Below are positions 1 through 13,286 of a stretch of 39,355 nt of DNA, piece by piece. A model generated the notes under the pieces. It searched no databases, was not told the DNA's origin, and saw only the letters and a program-made list of their open reading frames with translations. The first letter of the stretch is position 1. Each line of letters starts with the position of its first letter. This DNA comes from Deltaproteobacteria bacterium (GTDB lineage Bacteria > Myxococcota_A > Polyangia > Haliangiales > Haliangiaceae): NCBI GenBank assembly GCA_013813765.1, contig JACCRC010000549.1, forward strand, positions 1 through 39,355, in the 5' to 3' direction. Made by a program: the position numbers and the translations under genes.

Positions 1-1
1 C

Positions 2-3000
2 GCACACGCCGCGCTCGGACCCCAGACTCCGACCGTGCCCGCCGCGCTGCGGCGGGAAGTGCTGGTCCCGCTCGGCGAGGCCGCGTGGCGGCAGCGTGCG
101 TGGCCCGACGTGATCCGCGCGTACCGCGGGTTGCTCGAAGACCCCGGCGTCGAGAGTGGACGGCTCGGTACGTTCCGCTACCGGCTCGCGGTCGCCGCCG
201 ATCGCACCGGCGATTCGGCGGCCGCGGTCGCGACGCTGAGGCCGATCGTCGAGGATGACGAGATCGCGCGCGGCACCACGCCGGAGCTCCGCGGCCAGGC
301 GCTGCGGCTCTACGCCGAGCTCGCCGAACGCTCGGGTGATCTCGCCGGCGCCGCCACCGCGCTCGAGGGGTTCGCGTCGCTGTCGACCGACAGCTCGCCG
401 AGCGCACGCGCCGATGCGATGTACCGCGCGGGAGAGCTGTTCCGCCGCGCGACCATGGGGGAGGAAGCGATCCGCTGCCTCGAGGCCGCCCTGCGAATCA
501 GCGACACGCACCTGCCCGCGCTCGATGCGCTCGAGATGGAGTGGCGCGAGCGCGGCGACCTCGAGCGCGTCAGCGTGATCCTCGGTCGCAAGGTCGCGGC
601 GACCGCGCGCCACCCCGCGCGCCAGAAGCCGCTGCTCTCGCGGCTCGGCGATCTGCAGGATCAGCTCGGCCGACCCGAGGTCGCGCTCGCGACGCACCAG
701 CGCGCCCTCGAGATCGATCCGATCTGGCGGCCCTCGCTGCGCTATGTGACGTTGCGCCTTCGCGACTCGGGACAGCTCGTCGCCGCCGCCGGGGGTCTCG
801 CACAGCTCGCCGGCGAGCTGCCGGGAGATTCGGGTGTCGACATGGCGATCGTCGCCGGCGAGCGCCGAACCGCCGCGCTCGCACTCGCAGAGCTGGCGAG
901 CGAGCTCGACGACTCTCAGCTCGATTCGATCCGCGATCTCGCGCGCCCCGCGTTGCAGCGCGCCGCGCTCGACGGCGCCGACGTGCTGAACGCGCTGTCG
1001 CGACTGCGCGGCGAGCCGGTCGCCGTGCCGAACCCGGAGGCCACGCGCGAGGAGAACACCGCGAGCGGCCGGATCAGCGCCGCGAGCGGTAACGCGCGAA
1101 CACTGCGCGACGCCGCCTCGCGCGCGCGCCTCGCTGGCAAGCTCGACGACGCACTCGCGACGCTCGAGACCGTGAACAACGTGTCCCCCGGCGAGCCGGC
1201 GGTCCTCCAGGAGCTCGTCGAGCTGGCGATGCAGGTCGGCGACCACGCGGCGGCCGCGAAGCATCTGACCGCGCTCGTCGAGCTCGCCTCGGGGAGTGGC
1301 CGCGGCAACGCGCTGCTCGAGCTGTCGGAGATCTACTACGACCACCTCGACGATCCGGAGAAGGGACGTCAGGCGATGCGCGCTGCCGCTGATGCGTTCG
1401 GCACCGGCACGCGCCGCGATGCGACGCTGCGAATGCTCGCGAGCGAGGCACGCGCGAGCCTCGCGTGGGATGTCGCGGTCGAAGCACTGAGCGCGTTGCC
1501 GATGGAACGCCGCAGCTCCTCGGATCTGGTGGACCTCGCGACGGCGCTGCGGCGTTCGGGTCGCGACGGCGATGCGATCACCCTCGTCGAGGATGCGATG
1601 CTCGCGGGGCGGCTCGATGACGGCGGGGAGCTGCTCGAGACGGTCAAGGCCGAGGTCGCTCGCAAGCGAGAGCTCGCGCAAACGCTCGAGCAACGCGCGG
1701 AGATGGCCGTGCGTCCCGACGACGCCGCCGCGATGCGCGAGGAAGCGAGCTGGCTGCGCGCGGCCACCGATTCGCGCACGAAGACGATCACCGGCGTTCC
1801 GCCGCACCCGACGCCGCCGCCGGCTGCGCCCGCGGTGGACCCACGCACGCGAACGCTCCCCGGCACGGCACCACCCCTCGTCGCCGGGATGCCCGAGAAC
1901 CAGCGGATCGGTCGGATCCGGCTCGTCGCATTGCCGCAGTCCTCGCGCCCGGGCACGCAGCCGCCGGTGTTCCAGGAGCGCCGTCCCGCCGTGCCGCCGA
2001 CGCCGCCGTTCGGAACGCAGACCACGCCGTCGGGAGAGCAGCTGGACGCGCAGTCCGACTTCGCCGAGATGGCGCGGGTTGCCGATCAGATGCCGGCCGT
2101 CACCGACCGGATGTGGGCGCAGCCTGATCCCACCGAGCCGTCGCCGGTCGTGAGCCTCGCCGCCCTCGCCGCCCAGGCCGAAGCGGACGAGCCTGCGATC
2201 ACGGACCGGATGGACGCGGTCAGTTTCGAGGAGGTTCCCGGCGCGCCGCTCGTGGAAGAAGCCGGCTGGGCGTCCGTGACGAATCCCAAGATCAAGTCGG
2301 GCCCGGTCACCATGCCGGCGACACCGGCGTACGAGGATGCGCCCGATGATCCGCAGGCCGTGATCGCGCACGTCGCCAAGCTCGGTGGTGACGCCGCGGC
2401 ACGCAAGGCGTTCCTCGACGAGGCAGTGAAGCTGTCCAAGGGCCCCGCGCTCGCCGTGGTGCTGCACGAGCTCGCCGTGATCGCGCGCGAGGCGCACGAG
2501 ATGGTCCGCGCCGCGGCGCTGTGGAATCGCGCGCACGAGATCGATTCGAGCTACGCGCCGATCTGGATGCCCCTTGCCGATGCGCTCGCCGCCTCCGACG
2601 AGATCGAGGCCGCGCGCGAGCTGTACGAAGAGGTCGCCGCATCGAACGCGTACGACGAACATCGCCGCCAGTTCGCCGCCGAGCGCGCCGAGGTGCTCGG
2701 CAAGGATCACACGATCGTCTCGGGAGAGATCGGCAGCAAACCGCGCGCGGCGCCGAAGCTCCGACCCGACGTGGAGCACGCGAAGAACCTCGCCGCAGGC
2801 GAGGACATCAAGGGCGCGATCGCGGCCGCCGAACAAGTGATCGCCGTGCATCCCGAGGATATCGCGGCGCTGGAGCTACTCGAGGAGCTGTACCTCCAGA
2901 GCGGCGACATCACCGCAGCCTCGGAGACGATCGGCCGGCAGCTGCTGCTCGCCGACGACGAGCTCGCGCGCGCCTCGCTGTGGCGCCGCCGTGCGAAGAT

Positions 3001-4795
3001 CTACCGTGACTCGCTGGGCCGCGATGCGGAGGCGTATCGCTGTCTCAAGGAAGCGCACGCGTGCTCGCCCGCCGATGCCGAGATCGCGTACCAGCTGCGC
3101 ACGGCCGCGATGGTCCGTGGCGAGTGGGCGCTCGCGGCGTCGCTCCTCTATCGCGAGATCGCCGCGGCCACGAATCCGCGCGAGCGCGGCGCGCTCCACC
3201 TCGAGCTCGCACTGATCTTCGACGAACGGCTCGACGACGAGTCGCAGGCGCAAGTGAACTTCGAGCAGGCGCTCGCGTTCGACCCGACGATTCCTGCGGC
3301 GAAGCTGCCGCTCGCGAAGCGCTACGAGGCGGTCGGCCGGGAGCTCGAGGCCGCGCGGCTGTACGAGGAGGCAGCGACCTCGGCGCGCGCCGCCGATCGC
3401 GAGCAGCTTCTCGATGCAGCGGCTCGCTGTCGCAGTGCCGCTGCCGGCGCGTCGTCGCGGCCGGATCTTGCGGCCCAGCTCGATCGTGTCGAGGCCGCCG
3501 GGGATAACGACGCCGCGTTCGACCTCGCGAACCAGCTGTGGCGCGCGGAGCCCGGTCATCCATCGGCGTTTCGCGTGCTCGCCAACGTCCACCGCAACTC
3601 CGGCGATCTCGCGGCGCTGTCGGATCTCACGAGTGTGCGTGCGAGTCGCGCCGAATCACCCGACGAGCGTGCGACCGCGTGGCTCGAGGTTGCCCGCCTC
3701 GCCGAGGACCTGAAGGCGCTCGATCAAGCGGCGCGCGCGTACGACCTGGCGCTCGTCGAGGATCCCGGCCACGTCGGCGCGCTCGACGCGCGCGGCGCGC
3801 TCGCGTTCAAGCTTGGCGACTACATCACCGCGGACACGATCTACCGCGACCTCGCGACGGGTGATTCCGTGCTCGGCGCCGACGAGCTCGGGCTGCGCCG
3901 TTCGATCATCTGCGAGCAGCTCGGCCGCGACACGGAGGCGTTGAACCACGCGCAGCAGGCCGCGGCTGCGGCGCCGGTGCGGCGCGATCTCGTGATGCGC
4001 GTGCAGGAGCTCGCGGCGCGGATCGGCGATCTCGCGACGGCCCTCGAAGCGGCGCGTACGGTCGTCGACCTCGTGCCGCTCGAAGATGACGAGGGCAAGC
4101 TTCGCGCGAGCTTTGCGCTGGTGGACCTGCTACGCCAGGCCGGCGACCTCACCGGCGCGGTCGGGCACCTCGAGAAGATCCTGCGCGAGCACCCGATGCA
4201 CGAGGGCGCGATCGAGACGCTCGCCGATGTCCACATCGCGCGCGCGGACTGGCCCACGGCGACGCGCTACCTCTACCAGCTCGTCCCGCTCGCGCCGACG
4301 CCGGCCCTGCGCGCGGAGCGGCTGTATCGCCTCGGCGAGTCCGTGCTCGTCCATCTCGGCGATGTCGATCGCGCCGACGACGTCTTCCTTCGCGCATCCG
4401 ATCTCGATCCCGCGCACCTGCCCACGCTGCGCCGGCTGATCGACGTGTACTGGCGTGCGGATGATCCGGGCGCACTCGTCGAGGTCGCGACCGAGCTCGC
4501 CGACAAGGGCGCCCTCGCGACCGACGCAGCAGGTGCGAGCTCGCTCGCGCACGCGCTGATCGCCGCCGCGCTGATCGGCGACACCACGCTCGCGGGCCGG
4601 CTCGGCACGGCGCTCGGCGAGGAGGCCCCGCGCCGTGTGGCTGCAGCGCTCGGGGAGCTGATGGGGCGCGAGGGAAGATTGCAGCTCGCGACGGCTTCGA
4701 CCGCGGTCGCCGAGCTCGCAAAGCGAGGCCTCCTGGATCTCGCGAAGGTGCGCGCGGCCGCTGCGGGCACTGCGGTCGCAAATCACCTGAGTTGA
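2..4795 (+). CDS. Very large tetratricopeptide-repeat protein (5' end outside window)
   Basis: The reading frame is open from base 2, so the gene almost certainly starts upstream; the first in-window start is a GTG at 35 and about 1,586 residues follow. The protein is built of TPR-like helical pairs rich in Ala, Leu, Glu and Arg, in an N-terminal block (about residues 1-560) and a longer C-terminal block (about 770-1586). A Pro/Thr/Ala-rich linker (about 590-760) separates them and contains two related segments reading AVTDRM and AITDRM. No catalytic motif, signal peptide or membrane segment is visible in this part. TPR arrays are protein-protein scaffolds, and giant TPR proteins are common in myxobacteria; the partner is unknown. 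The gene is followed by 126 bases without a gene. The TPR assignment is confident; the specific function is not. Confidence 0.85.
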   Translation, partial: AHAALGPQTPTVPAALRREVLVPLGEAAWRQRAWPDVIRAYRGLLEDPGVESGRLGTFRYRLAVAADRTGDSAAAVATLRPIVEDDEIARGTTPELRGQALRLYAELAERSGDLAGAATALEGFASLSTDSSPSARADAMYRAGELFRRATMGEEAIRCLEAALRISDTHLPALDALEMEWRERGDLERVSVILGRKVAATARHPARQKPLLSRLGDLQDQLGRPEVALATHQRALEIDPIWRPSLRYVTLRLRDSGQLVAAAGGLAQLAGELPGDSGVDMAIVAGERRTAALALAELASELDDSQLDSIRDLARPALQRAALDGADVLNALSRLRGEPVAVPNPEATREENTASGRISAASGNARTLRDAASRARLAGKLDDALATLETVNNVSPGEPAVLQELVELAMQVGDHAAAAKHLTALVELASGSGRGNALLELSEIYYDHLDDPEKGRQAMRAAADAFGTGTRRDATLRMLASEARASLAWDVAVEALSALPMERRSSSDLVDLATALRRSGRDGDAITLVEDAMLAGRLDDGGELLETVKAEVARKRELAQTLEQRAEMAVRPDDAAAMREEASWLRAATDSRTKTITGVPPHPTPPPAAPAVDPRTRTLPGTAPPLVAGMPENQRIGRIRLVALPQSSRPGTQPPVFQERRPAVPPTPPFGTQTTPSGEQLDAQSDFAEMARVADQMPAVTDRMWAQPDPTEPSPVVSLAALAAQAEADEPAITDRMDAVSFEEVPGAPLVEEAGWASVTNPKIKSGPVTMPATPAYEDAPDDPQAVIAHVAKLGGDAAARKAFLDEAVKLSKGPALAVVLHELAVIAREAHEMVRAAALWNRAHEIDSSYAPIWMPLADALAASDEIEAARELYEEVAASNAYDEHRRQFAAERAEVLGKDHTIVSGEIGSKPRAAPKLRPDVEHAKNLAAGEDIKGAIAAAEQVIAVHPEDIAALELLEELYLQSGDITAASETIGRQLLLADDELARASLWRRRAKIYRDSLGRDAEAYRCLKEAHACSPADAEIAYQLRTAAMVRGEWALAASLLYREIAAATNPRERGALHLELALIFDERLDDESQAQVNFEQALAFDPTIPAAKLPLAKRYEAVGRELEAARLYEEAATSARAADREQLLDAAARCRSAAAGASSRPDLAAQLDRVEAAGDNDAAFDLANQLWRAEPGHPSAFRVLANVHRNSGDLAALSDLTSVRASRAESPDERATAWLEVARLAEDLKALDQAARAYDLALVEDPGHVGALDARGALAFKLGDYITADTIYRDLATGDSVLGADELGLRRSIICEQLGRDTEALNHAQQAAAAAPVRRDLVMRVQELAARIGDLATALEAARTVVDLVPLEDDEGKLRASFALVDLLRQAGDLTGAVGHLEKILREHPMHEGAIETLADVHIARADWPTATRYLYQLVPLAPTPALRAERLYRLGESVLVHLGDVDRADDVFLRASDLDPAHLPTLRRLIDVYWRADDPGALVEVATELADKGALATDAAGASSLAHALIAAALIGDTTLAGRLGTALGEEAPRRVAAALGELMGREGRLQLATASTAVAELAKRGLLDLAKVRAAAAGTAVANHLS

Positions 4796-4921
4796 GGCGA
4801 TTTGCCCCATTCCGCTTGGACGGCGCAAATGCCGTTAACGCGGAGTATTGGCCGATCTCTTGACGTTCACGAGGCGCGAGACCATGGTGCGCGCACATTC
4901 CACGTAGGTAGAGGAGAGAAC

Positions 4922-5524
4922 ATGAGCTTCAGCAAGATCTCGATCGCGCTCGCAATGACCGTTGGCTTCACCACTGTCGCCGTCGCCGGCGACGCGAAGG
5001 CCCCGGGGACCGCAAAGGCGCCGGCGAAGGAAGCACCGAAGAAGATGGAGATGCCGAAGCCGCCGGCCGAGATGGCCGAGATGTCCAAGATGATGCTCGG
5101 CACCTGGAAGTGCACCGGCAAGGCGATGATGGATCCGTCGAAGCCGACCGAGATGTCGGACATGAAGTCGACGATGAAGTTCGTCAGCGACAAGAAGCTC
5201 GGCGGCTGGTGGGTCACCGGCACCATGGACTCGCCCATGTTCAAGGGCACGATGTTCGTCACCTACGACACGAACGCGAAGAAGTTCTACTCGGTGATGG
5301 TCGACAACATGGGCGCCAGCCAGACGTCGTGGTCGACGGGGATGAAGGAGAACAAGATGCTGTGGGAGGGCGATGCCCGCTCGTCGATGCCGGGCATGGC
5401 GACGATGAAGGTCCGCGACACCCACGACATGACCGACGCGAAGGCCGGCTACAAGATGGTTGGCGAGATGTCGATGGACGGCAAGACCTGGATGAAGGGC
5501 TGGGAAGCCACCTGCAAGAAGTGA
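4922..5524 (+). CDS. Exported Met-rich DUF1579-family protein
   Basis: Starts at the ATG at 4922 because GAGGAG (4911-4916) sits five bases upstream and a clean signal peptide follows (cleavage expected after AVA at about residue 22); the frame stays open further upstream but without these features. The 200-residue product has a Lys/Ala/Pro-rich linker and then a DUF1579-like domain: LGTWKC near residue 60, GGWWVTGTM and a C-terminal WEATCKK. DUF1579 proteins are small exported beta-barrel-like proteins of unknown function. About 28 of 200 residues are methionine, far above normal. A hairpin terminator follows directly, so it is probably monocistronic. Family call fairly confident; role unknown. 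Confidence 0.75.
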   Translation: MSFSKISIALAMTVGFTTVAVAGDAKAPGTAKAPAKEAPKKMEMPKPPAEMAEMSKMMLGTWKCTGKAMMDPSKPTEMSDMKSTMKFVSDKKLGGWWVTGTMDSPMFKGTMFVTYDTNAKKFYSVMVDNMGASQTSWSTGMKENKMLWEGDARSSMPGMATMKVRDTHDMTDAKAGYKMVGEMSMDGKTWMKGWEATCKK

Positions 5525-5575
5525 GGTTCGGCGGCTAGCCACTCAGCTAGTTTCCGACGACGATCCACCTCCGCA

Positions 5576-5604
5576 ACGCCGACCTCCGCGAGGAGCGTCG
5601 GCGT
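5576..5604 (+). terminator. Hairpin terminator after the DUF1579 gene
   Basis: ACGCCGACCTCC (5576-5587) pairs with GGAG-C-GTCGGCGT (5592-5604), giving a 12-bp stem with one bulged C and a GCGA (GNRA-type) loop. It is followed by CCGTGTTTT, a weak U tract. It lies between the DUF1579 stop and the clpB operon and should separate the two transcripts. Confidence 0.75.
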
Positions 5605-5677
5605 CCGTGTTTTCGGCGCCTTCTGCTTGACCGCTTGGTAAGGGTGGTTACGTTGCCCCGAAGCTGGAGGGACCAAC

Positions 5678-8281
5678 ATGAAGCTCGACAAGCTCACCAA
5701 CAAGGCACAGGAAGCGATCGCGGCGTCCCGCGATCTCGCCGTTGCTCGTCACCACGCGGAGGTCCGTCCAGAGCACCTGCTGCTCGCGTTGCTCGATCAG
5801 GAAGGTGGCGTCGTGCCGCGCATCCTCTCGAAGCTCGGAGCCGATCCGCGTGTCGTTCGCGCCGACGTGGACAGGACGCTCGGCGGATTCCCGAAGGCCC
5901 ACGGTGACGTCGATGTCGATGCAGGCCGCGCGTTCAAGGACGTGTGGGCCGACGCCGTGCGCGAAGCACATGCGATGAAGGACGAGTACACGTCGACCGA
6001 GCACTTCCTGATCGCGCTCGCGTCGCAGAAGGCGGCCGCCGGCGAAGCACTGCGCGGAGCCGGCGCGACGAAGGAAGCGATCCTCGAGGCGCTGGTCTCG
6101 GTGCGCGGCAATCAGCGCATCACCGATCAGGATCCCGAGGCGAAGTACGAGGCGCTCGAGCGCTACACCCGCGACCTCACCCGGCTCGCGAGCCAGGACA
6201 AGCTCGATCCGGTGATCGGGCGCGACGAGGAGATCCGCCGCACGATCCAGATCCTGTCGCGGCGCACGAAGAACAATCCGGTGCTCGTCGGCGAGGCCGG
6301 CGTCGGCAAGACCGCGGTGGTCGAGGGCATCGCGCAGCGGATCTCGAAGGGCGATGTCCCCGAGTCACTGCGCGACAAGCGTGTGTGCTCGCTCGATCTC
6401 GGCGCACTCATCGCCGGCGCGAAGTACCGCGGCGAGTTCGAGGAGCGCCTGAAGGCCGTCCTCAAGGAGACCGCCGATGCGAACGGCACGGTGATCCTGT
6501 TCATCGACGAGATGCACACGCTCGTCGGTGCAGGCGCCGCCGAAGGCGCGGCCGACGCCGCGAACCTCCTGAAGCCGGCACTATCGCGTGGTGAGCTGCG
6601 CTGCATCGGCGCGACCACGCTCGACGAGTACCGGAAGCACATCGAGAAGGACAAGGCGCTCGAGCGCCGGTTCCAGCCAGTGATGATCGAGGAGCCCTCG
6701 GTCGACGACACGATCGCGATCCTGCGCGGCCTCAAGGAGAAGTACGAGGTCCACCACAAGATCCGCGTGCGCGATGCCGCGCTCATCGCGGCCGCGAAGC
6801 TCTCGCATCGATACATCCCGTCGCGGCAGCTCCCCGACAAGGCGATCGATCTCGTCGACGAGGCCGCGTCGCGCCTGAAGATGGAGATCGAGAGCACGCC
6901 CACTCCGATCGACAATCTCAACCGCCGCGTGATGACGCTCGAGGTCGAGAAGGCCGCGATGGAGCGCGAGCGCGAAGGCGACAAGCGCGCGAAGCAGCGC
7001 CTGAAGGAGCTCGAGCGAGAGATCGCGGATCTCAAGGAGCAGGCGTCCGCGATGAAGGCGCGCTGGCAGCACGAGCGCGACCTGATCAAGGGACTCGGCG
7101 ACAGCAAGGCGAAGCTCGAGCAGCTGAAGGCGGAGGCGGATCGCCTGCAGCGCAGCGGCGACTTCGCACGCGCCTCCGAGCTGAAGTTCGGGTCGATCCC
7201 CGAGCTCGACAAGCAGATCGCGGATCAGACCACCGAGGTGGAGGCGCTGCGCTCGCAGGGCTCGTTCCTCCGCGAGGAGGTCACCGAGGACGATATCGCT
7301 GCGGTCGTCGCGAAGTGGACCGGGATCCCCGTCGAGAAGATGCTCGAGGGCGAGACCGAGCGCCTCACGAAGATGGAAGACCGCCTGCGCCAGCGCGTGA
7401 TCGGTCAGGATGCCGCGGTCACCGCCGTATCTGCCGCCGTGCGCCGCGCGCGCGCCGGTCTGAAGGATCCGAACCGACCGATCGGCAGCTTCCTGTTCCT
7501 CGGGCCCACGGGCGTCGGCAAGACCGAGCTCGCGCGCGCTCTGGCGGAGTTTCTGTTCGACGACGACTCCGCGATGATCCGCATCGACATGTCGGAGTAC
7601 CAGGAGAAGCACACCGTCAGCCGGCTCGTCGGCGCGCCTCCGGGTTATGTCGGCTACGACCAGGGCGGTCAGCTCACCGAGGCGGTGCGCCGTCACCCGT
7701 ACTCCGTCGTCCTCCTCGACGAGATGGAGAAGGCGCACTCCGACGTGTGGAGCGTGCTCCTTCAGGTTCTCGACGACGGCCGCCTGACCGATGGTCAGGG
7801 CCGCACCGTCGACTTCAAGAACACGGTCGTGATCATGACGACGAATGTCGGCGCGATGCACCTCCTCGAGCTGAAACCGGGGAACCGCACGCAGGTGGAG
7901 GCGAACGTGATGAAGGAGCTGCAGGGCACGTTCCGCCCCGAGCTCTTGAACCGCATCGACGAGATCATCTTCTTCGAGCCGCTGTCGCAGGGCGAGCTCG
8001 GCAAGATCGTGCAGATCCAGCTGACCCGCTTCGAGAAGCTGCTCGCCGAGCGACAGCTGACCATCTCGCTGTCGGACCACGCCGTCGCGAAGATCGCCGA
8101 GGCTGGATACGATCCCGTGTACGGTGCACGTCCACTCAAGCGTGCGCTACAGAAGCTCGTGATCGATCCACTCGCAACCAGCCTGCTGCAGGGACAGTTC
8201 CTGCCCGGTGAGCACATCGAAGTCGAGCTCGAGGGCGAGGCCATCGTGTTCCGCAAGGGTGTGAAGGGAGTCGCAGCGTAG
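5678..8281 (+). CDS. clpB: ClpB disaggregase (Hsp100 AAA+ chaperone)
   Basis: ATP-driven cytoplasmic disaggregase that threads aggregated protein through a hexamer together with DnaK/DnaJ. The 867-residue product matches family length (E. coli ClpB is 857). Order: Clp N domain (about 1-150), first AAA+ module with Walker A GEAGVGKT (205-212), a charged coiled-coil middle domain (about 400-530) that separates ClpB from ClpA/ClpC, and second AAA+ module with Walker A GPTGVGKT (609-616) and the GAPPGYVGY pore loop. GGAGGG lies just upstream of the ATG. No CIRCE element is seen; a TTGACC/TACGTT pair (5627-5632, 5649-5654) is only a weak promoter candidate. First gene of a six-gene block; the next start is two bases after its stop. 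Confidence 0.97.
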   Translation: MKLDKLTNKAQEAIAASRDLAVARHHAEVRPEHLLLALLDQEGGVVPRILSKLGADPRVVRADVDRTLGGFPKAHGDVDVDAGRAFKDVWADAVREAHAMKDEYTSTEHFLIALASQKAAAGEALRGAGATKEAILEALVSVRGNQRITDQDPEAKYEALERYTRDLTRLASQDKLDPVIGRDEEIRRTIQILSRRTKNNPVLVGEAGVGKTAVVEGIAQRISKGDVPESLRDKRVCSLDLGALIAGAKYRGEFEERLKAVLKETADANGTVILFIDEMHTLVGAGAAEGAADAANLLKPALSRGELRCIGATTLDEYRKHIEKDKALERRFQPVMIEEPSVDDTIAILRGLKEKYEVHHKIRVRDAALIAAAKLSHRYIPSRQLPDKAIDLVDEAASRLKMEIESTPTPIDNLNRRVMTLEVEKAAMEREREGDKRAKQRLKELEREIADLKEQASAMKARWQHERDLIKGLGDSKAKLEQLKAEADRLQRSGDFARASELKFGSIPELDKQIADQTTEVEALRSQGSFLREEVTEDDIAAVVAKWTGIPVEKMLEGETERLTKMEDRLRQRVIGQDAAVTAVSAAVRRARAGLKDPNRPIGSFLFLGPTGVGKTELARALAEFLFDDDSAMIRIDMSEYQEKHTVSRLVGAPPGYVGYDQGGQLTEAVRRHPYSVVLLDEMEKAHSDVWSVLLQVLDDGRLTDGQGRTVDFKNTVVIMTTNVGAMHLLELKPGNRTQVEANVMKELQGTFRPELLNRIDEIIFFEPLSQGELGKIVQIQLTRFEKLLAERQLTISLSDHAVAKIAEAGYDPVYGARPLKRALQKLVIDPLATSLLQGQFLPGEHIEVELEGEAIVFRKGVKGVAA

Positions 8282-8283
8282 CC

Positions 8284-9033
8284 ATGCCCCAGCAGATCGA
8301 CTTCGATCCGAACGTCGACTACTACAAGGTGCTCGGCGTCGCGAAGGGTGCGACCGCCGACGAGATCAAGAAGGCGTATCGCAAGCTCGCGAAGACCAAC
8401 CATCCCGATTCCACGGGTGGTGACAAGGCGAAGGAGTCGCGGTTCAAGGACATCTCGAACGCGTACGACGTGCTCGGTGACGCGAAGAAGAAGGCGCTGT
8501 ACGACCAGATTCGCGAGAGCGGCGGCGTGCGTGGTCGCGGAGCCGGCGGTGTGTACACGTCGCAGGGTCCCGGCCCCGGCGTGTTCGATCTCGGCGATCT
8601 GTTCAACCAATTCTTTAACGGTGCGGTCGCCAGTGGTTCCGGGCCCACCGTGCGGCAGCGCAGCACCGGGCGCAAGCGCCACGCCGAGCCCGAGCGCGAG
8701 CCGTCGCTCGTCAGCGCGTCAGACGGCTCGATCCTCGACGCGAAGGGCAACGACGTCTACTCCGACGTTCGAATTCCGTTCGACCGCGCGATCCTCGGCA
8801 CCGTCGCGACCGTCCCGACGATCGACGGGAAGGCCGAAGTGAAGGTGCCCCCGGGCACATCGAGTGGAAAGAAGCTGCGGCTGCGCGGGAAGGGCATCCC
8901 CGATCGGGCAGGTAACGCGGGCGACCACTACATCACCGTGCAGATCGACGTCCCTGGAAACCTCGATGAGGACCAGAAGAAACAACTGATCCAGCTGGTA
9001 ACTCGGCTACGCAAACGCGAGCACAACGACTGA
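8284..9033 (+). CDS. DnaJ/CbpA-like J-domain co-chaperone without zinc finger
   Basis: 249-residue J protein that should stimulate DnaK ATP hydrolysis and deliver substrates. The J domain spans about residues 11-75, with the essential HPD at 40-42 and the helix-4 [10 protein letters not shown] Gly-rich linker (about 77-110) follows, then one DnaJ C-terminal beta domain (about 140-235) with [17 protein letters not shown]. There are no CxxCxGxG motifs, so it is shorter than DnaJ and type-II-like, with apparently only one substrate-binding C domain. Starts two bases after clpB and 23 bases before lon, consistent with an operon supplying a co-chaperone for ClpB/DnaK disaggregation. Confidence 0.92.
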   Translation: MPQQIDFDPNVDYYKVLGVAKGATADEIKKAYRKLAKTNHPDSTGGDKAKESRFKDISNAYDVLGDAKKKALYDQIRESGGVRGRGAGGVYTSQGPGPGVFDLGDLFNQFFNGAVASGSGPTVRQRSTGRKRHAEPEREPSLVSASDGSILDAKGNDVYSDVRIPFDRAILGTVATVPTIDGKAEVKVPPGTSSGKKLRLRGKGIPDRAGNAGDHYITVQIDVPGNLDEDQKKQLIQLVTRLRKREHND

Positions 9034-9056
9034 AAAGTCGTACAGTACGGGAATCG

Positions 9057-11494
<2,438 letters not shown>

Positions 11495-11498
<4 letters not shown>

Positions 11499-12412
11499 AC
11501 CGTACGGCTGCGCTCGCCGCAGTCGTCGTGTTGCTCGGCGCCTCTTCCTGCAAGAAGAAGAACAAGGAGGAGGCGGTCGACAAGGTCGTCGTCGCGCCTC
11601 CGGTCGAGGCGCAGCCGCCGCCCGAGCCGCGCCCCATCGGCGCGCTCCTGCAAGAGGCACAGCGCCGCGGCGGCGGCCTGATGTTCTCGCGCGTCGAGAT
11701 CCAGTACGTCGGTCCGGACGGCGTCATGGATCCCGCATTCGCGACCCTCGAGGTCAGGTTCGCGCAGGGCAAGGGCCCTGCCGACGATCCGAACCGCAAG
11801 ACCGGAGCACCCGTCGTCGACAAGCCGCGCGCGAAGATCACGCAGTGCCCGCGCGTGACCTGGCAAAACGGTCGCTGGGAGACGCGCAGCATCGGCTGCA
11901 CGCCGAACACGATGACGCTGCGCTGCACGCCACAGTGGGTGTGGGAGCGCGCGATCGTGAAGGGCGCGCCGCGTGACGCGGTCGCGAAGCTGACAATCGA
12001 TGCGAGCACGTCGACGGGCGACACCGTCGCATCGTGGCGCTTCTCGATCTCCGACACGGTCCGCAACGTGTCGTTCAACGGGAGCTTCCCCGACGACTGC
12101 GGCCTCACCGTCGAGGCTCCCGATCCGAGCGTGGGGCCCGACGTGCCGCTCCCCGACGGACTCGACCGCCAGATGATCTCGAACGGCATCGGCATCGTGA
12201 AGGTAAAGGTCCGCGCGTGCGCCGACACGGCGTCGGCGAAGGGCCAGGTGAAGGTGAGCGTAAAAGTCGCCCCCGACGGACGCGTGGCCTCTGTGGCCGT
12301 GAAGGCGACCCCCGACCTGGACCTCGGCGCCTGCGTGGCCAGTGCGATCAAGTCCGCGACGTTCACGCCGACGAAGAGTGGCGGCTCGTTCAGCTATCCG
12401 TTCATGTTCTGA
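11495..12412 (+). CDS. Predicted lipoprotein A with AgmX/PglI-like C-terminal domain
   Basis: 305 residues. The GTG start overlaps the lon stop. A signal peptide ends in GASSC (Cys19), followed by Lys-rich KKKNKEE, so probably a lipoprotein; Lys after the lipid Cys has been linked to extracellular matrix sorting in Myxococcus. The central part (about 60-205) is the module shared with the next two genes: YVGPDGVMDPAF, PADDPNRKTGAP, a Cys-containing CPRVTW, RCTPQWVWERA and a final DDCGLTVEAP. Residues about 220-305 form an extra domain (GQVKVSVKVAPDGRV, a late Cys, then FSYPFMF) resembling the AgmX/PglI or TonB-like C-terminal domain of myxobacterial envelope proteins. The other two paralogues lack it. 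Function unknown. Confidence 0.75.
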
Positions 12413-12414
12413 CC

Positions 12415-13281
12415 ATGCGCGCGCTGATCCTCATCTCGCTGCTCCTCGCACTGCCTGCGTGCAAGAAGAAGAGCCCGACCGCCGGCGACGACGCCGACTA
12501 CACCGCACTGATGGCGAAGTTCTCCGAGCTCCGCACGATGATGTGTGCGTGCAAGGTCAACGACAAGGCGTGCGCCGACAAGGTGCACGAGAGCACCATC
12601 GCCTGGAGCAAGGTGAACGCCGGTGATGGTTCGGTCATCACGAAGCTCAGTGATGCGCAGAGGAAGACGGCCGCCGACCTCAGCACCGAGTACGGCAACT
12701 GCATGACCAGGGCGTATGGCGGAGCACCGACACCGTTCGTGGCGTCGCCCGTCGAAGAGCTGACCAACGCGGATCAGATCCTGAAGCGCACGTTCGAGCA
12801 GGTCCCCGCCGGTCTCGTCGTCGCCGAGCTCAAGATCTCGTACGTGCGCTCGGACGGCACGGTCGACCCGACATACGGGACCGTCGAAATCCGATTCGGC
12901 AAGGCAAAGAAGCCGTCGCCCGCCGACGATCCGTCGCGACCGCTCGGTGCGCCGGTGCCGGTCGACACCTCGAGGGTCGACGACGCGATGGCGCGCTGCC
13001 CGAAGTACAGCTGGAGGGGAGGCACGCGCAGCGACTCCGAGACGATCTGCTTCGTGTCGGGCATGGGAATCACGAAGCCGAGGTGCAGCGTCGTCGAGGT
13101 CTGGAAGCGCGCCAGCGACGCCGGTGCACCGGCCGCGGGCCTCGCGGTGCTCGCGCTGCGTGGCGTGGGCCCGGGTTCCCCGGAGCAATACTGGGACTTC
13201 GCGATCGACGACGGACCGCGCAACGTCCACTTCTCGCATAGCGTTCAAGACACCTGCGAGCCAACGCTCGAGAGGCCATAG
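12415..13281 (+). CDS. Predicted lipoprotein B, paralogue of its neighbours
   Basis: 288 residues, starting two bases after the previous stop; the ATG at 12415 is chosen because it yields a classic lipoprotein signal with lipobox LPAC (Cys16) and KKK behind it. Residues about 25-100 carry a Cys-rich helical segment (CACKVNDKACADKV, later YGNCMTRAY). The shared module follows: YVRSDGTVDPTYG, VEIRFGKAKK, PADDPSRPLGAP, CPKYSW, CSVVEVWKRASDAGAP, WDFAIDDGPRNVHF and DTCEPTLERP. No known enzyme motif is visible. It is most like the next gene, especially in the first 20 residues and the Cys-rich segment, implying tandem duplication. Probably part of the clpB-lon transcript. Confidence 0.75.
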   Translation: MRALILISLLLALPACKKKSPTAGDDADYTALMAKFSELRTMMCACKVNDKACADKVHESTIAWSKVNAGDGSVITKLSDAQRKTAADLSTEYGNCMTRAYGGAPTPFVASPVEELTNADQILKRTFEQVPAGLVVAELKISYVRSDGTVDPTYGTVEIRFGKAKKPSPADDPSRPLGAPVPVDTSRVDDAMARCPKYSWRGGTRSDSETICFVSGMGITKPRCSVVEVWKRASDAGAPAAGLAVLALRGVGPGSPEQYWDFAIDDGPRNVHFSHSVQDTCEPTLERP

Positions 13282-13286
13282 AGACC

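Noticed and set aside
5525..5677. CIRCE or sigma32-type heat-shock promoter before clpB
   Set aside because: No TTAGCACTC inverted repeat, and CTTGAC and CCCCGA are about 24 bases apart instead of 13-15.
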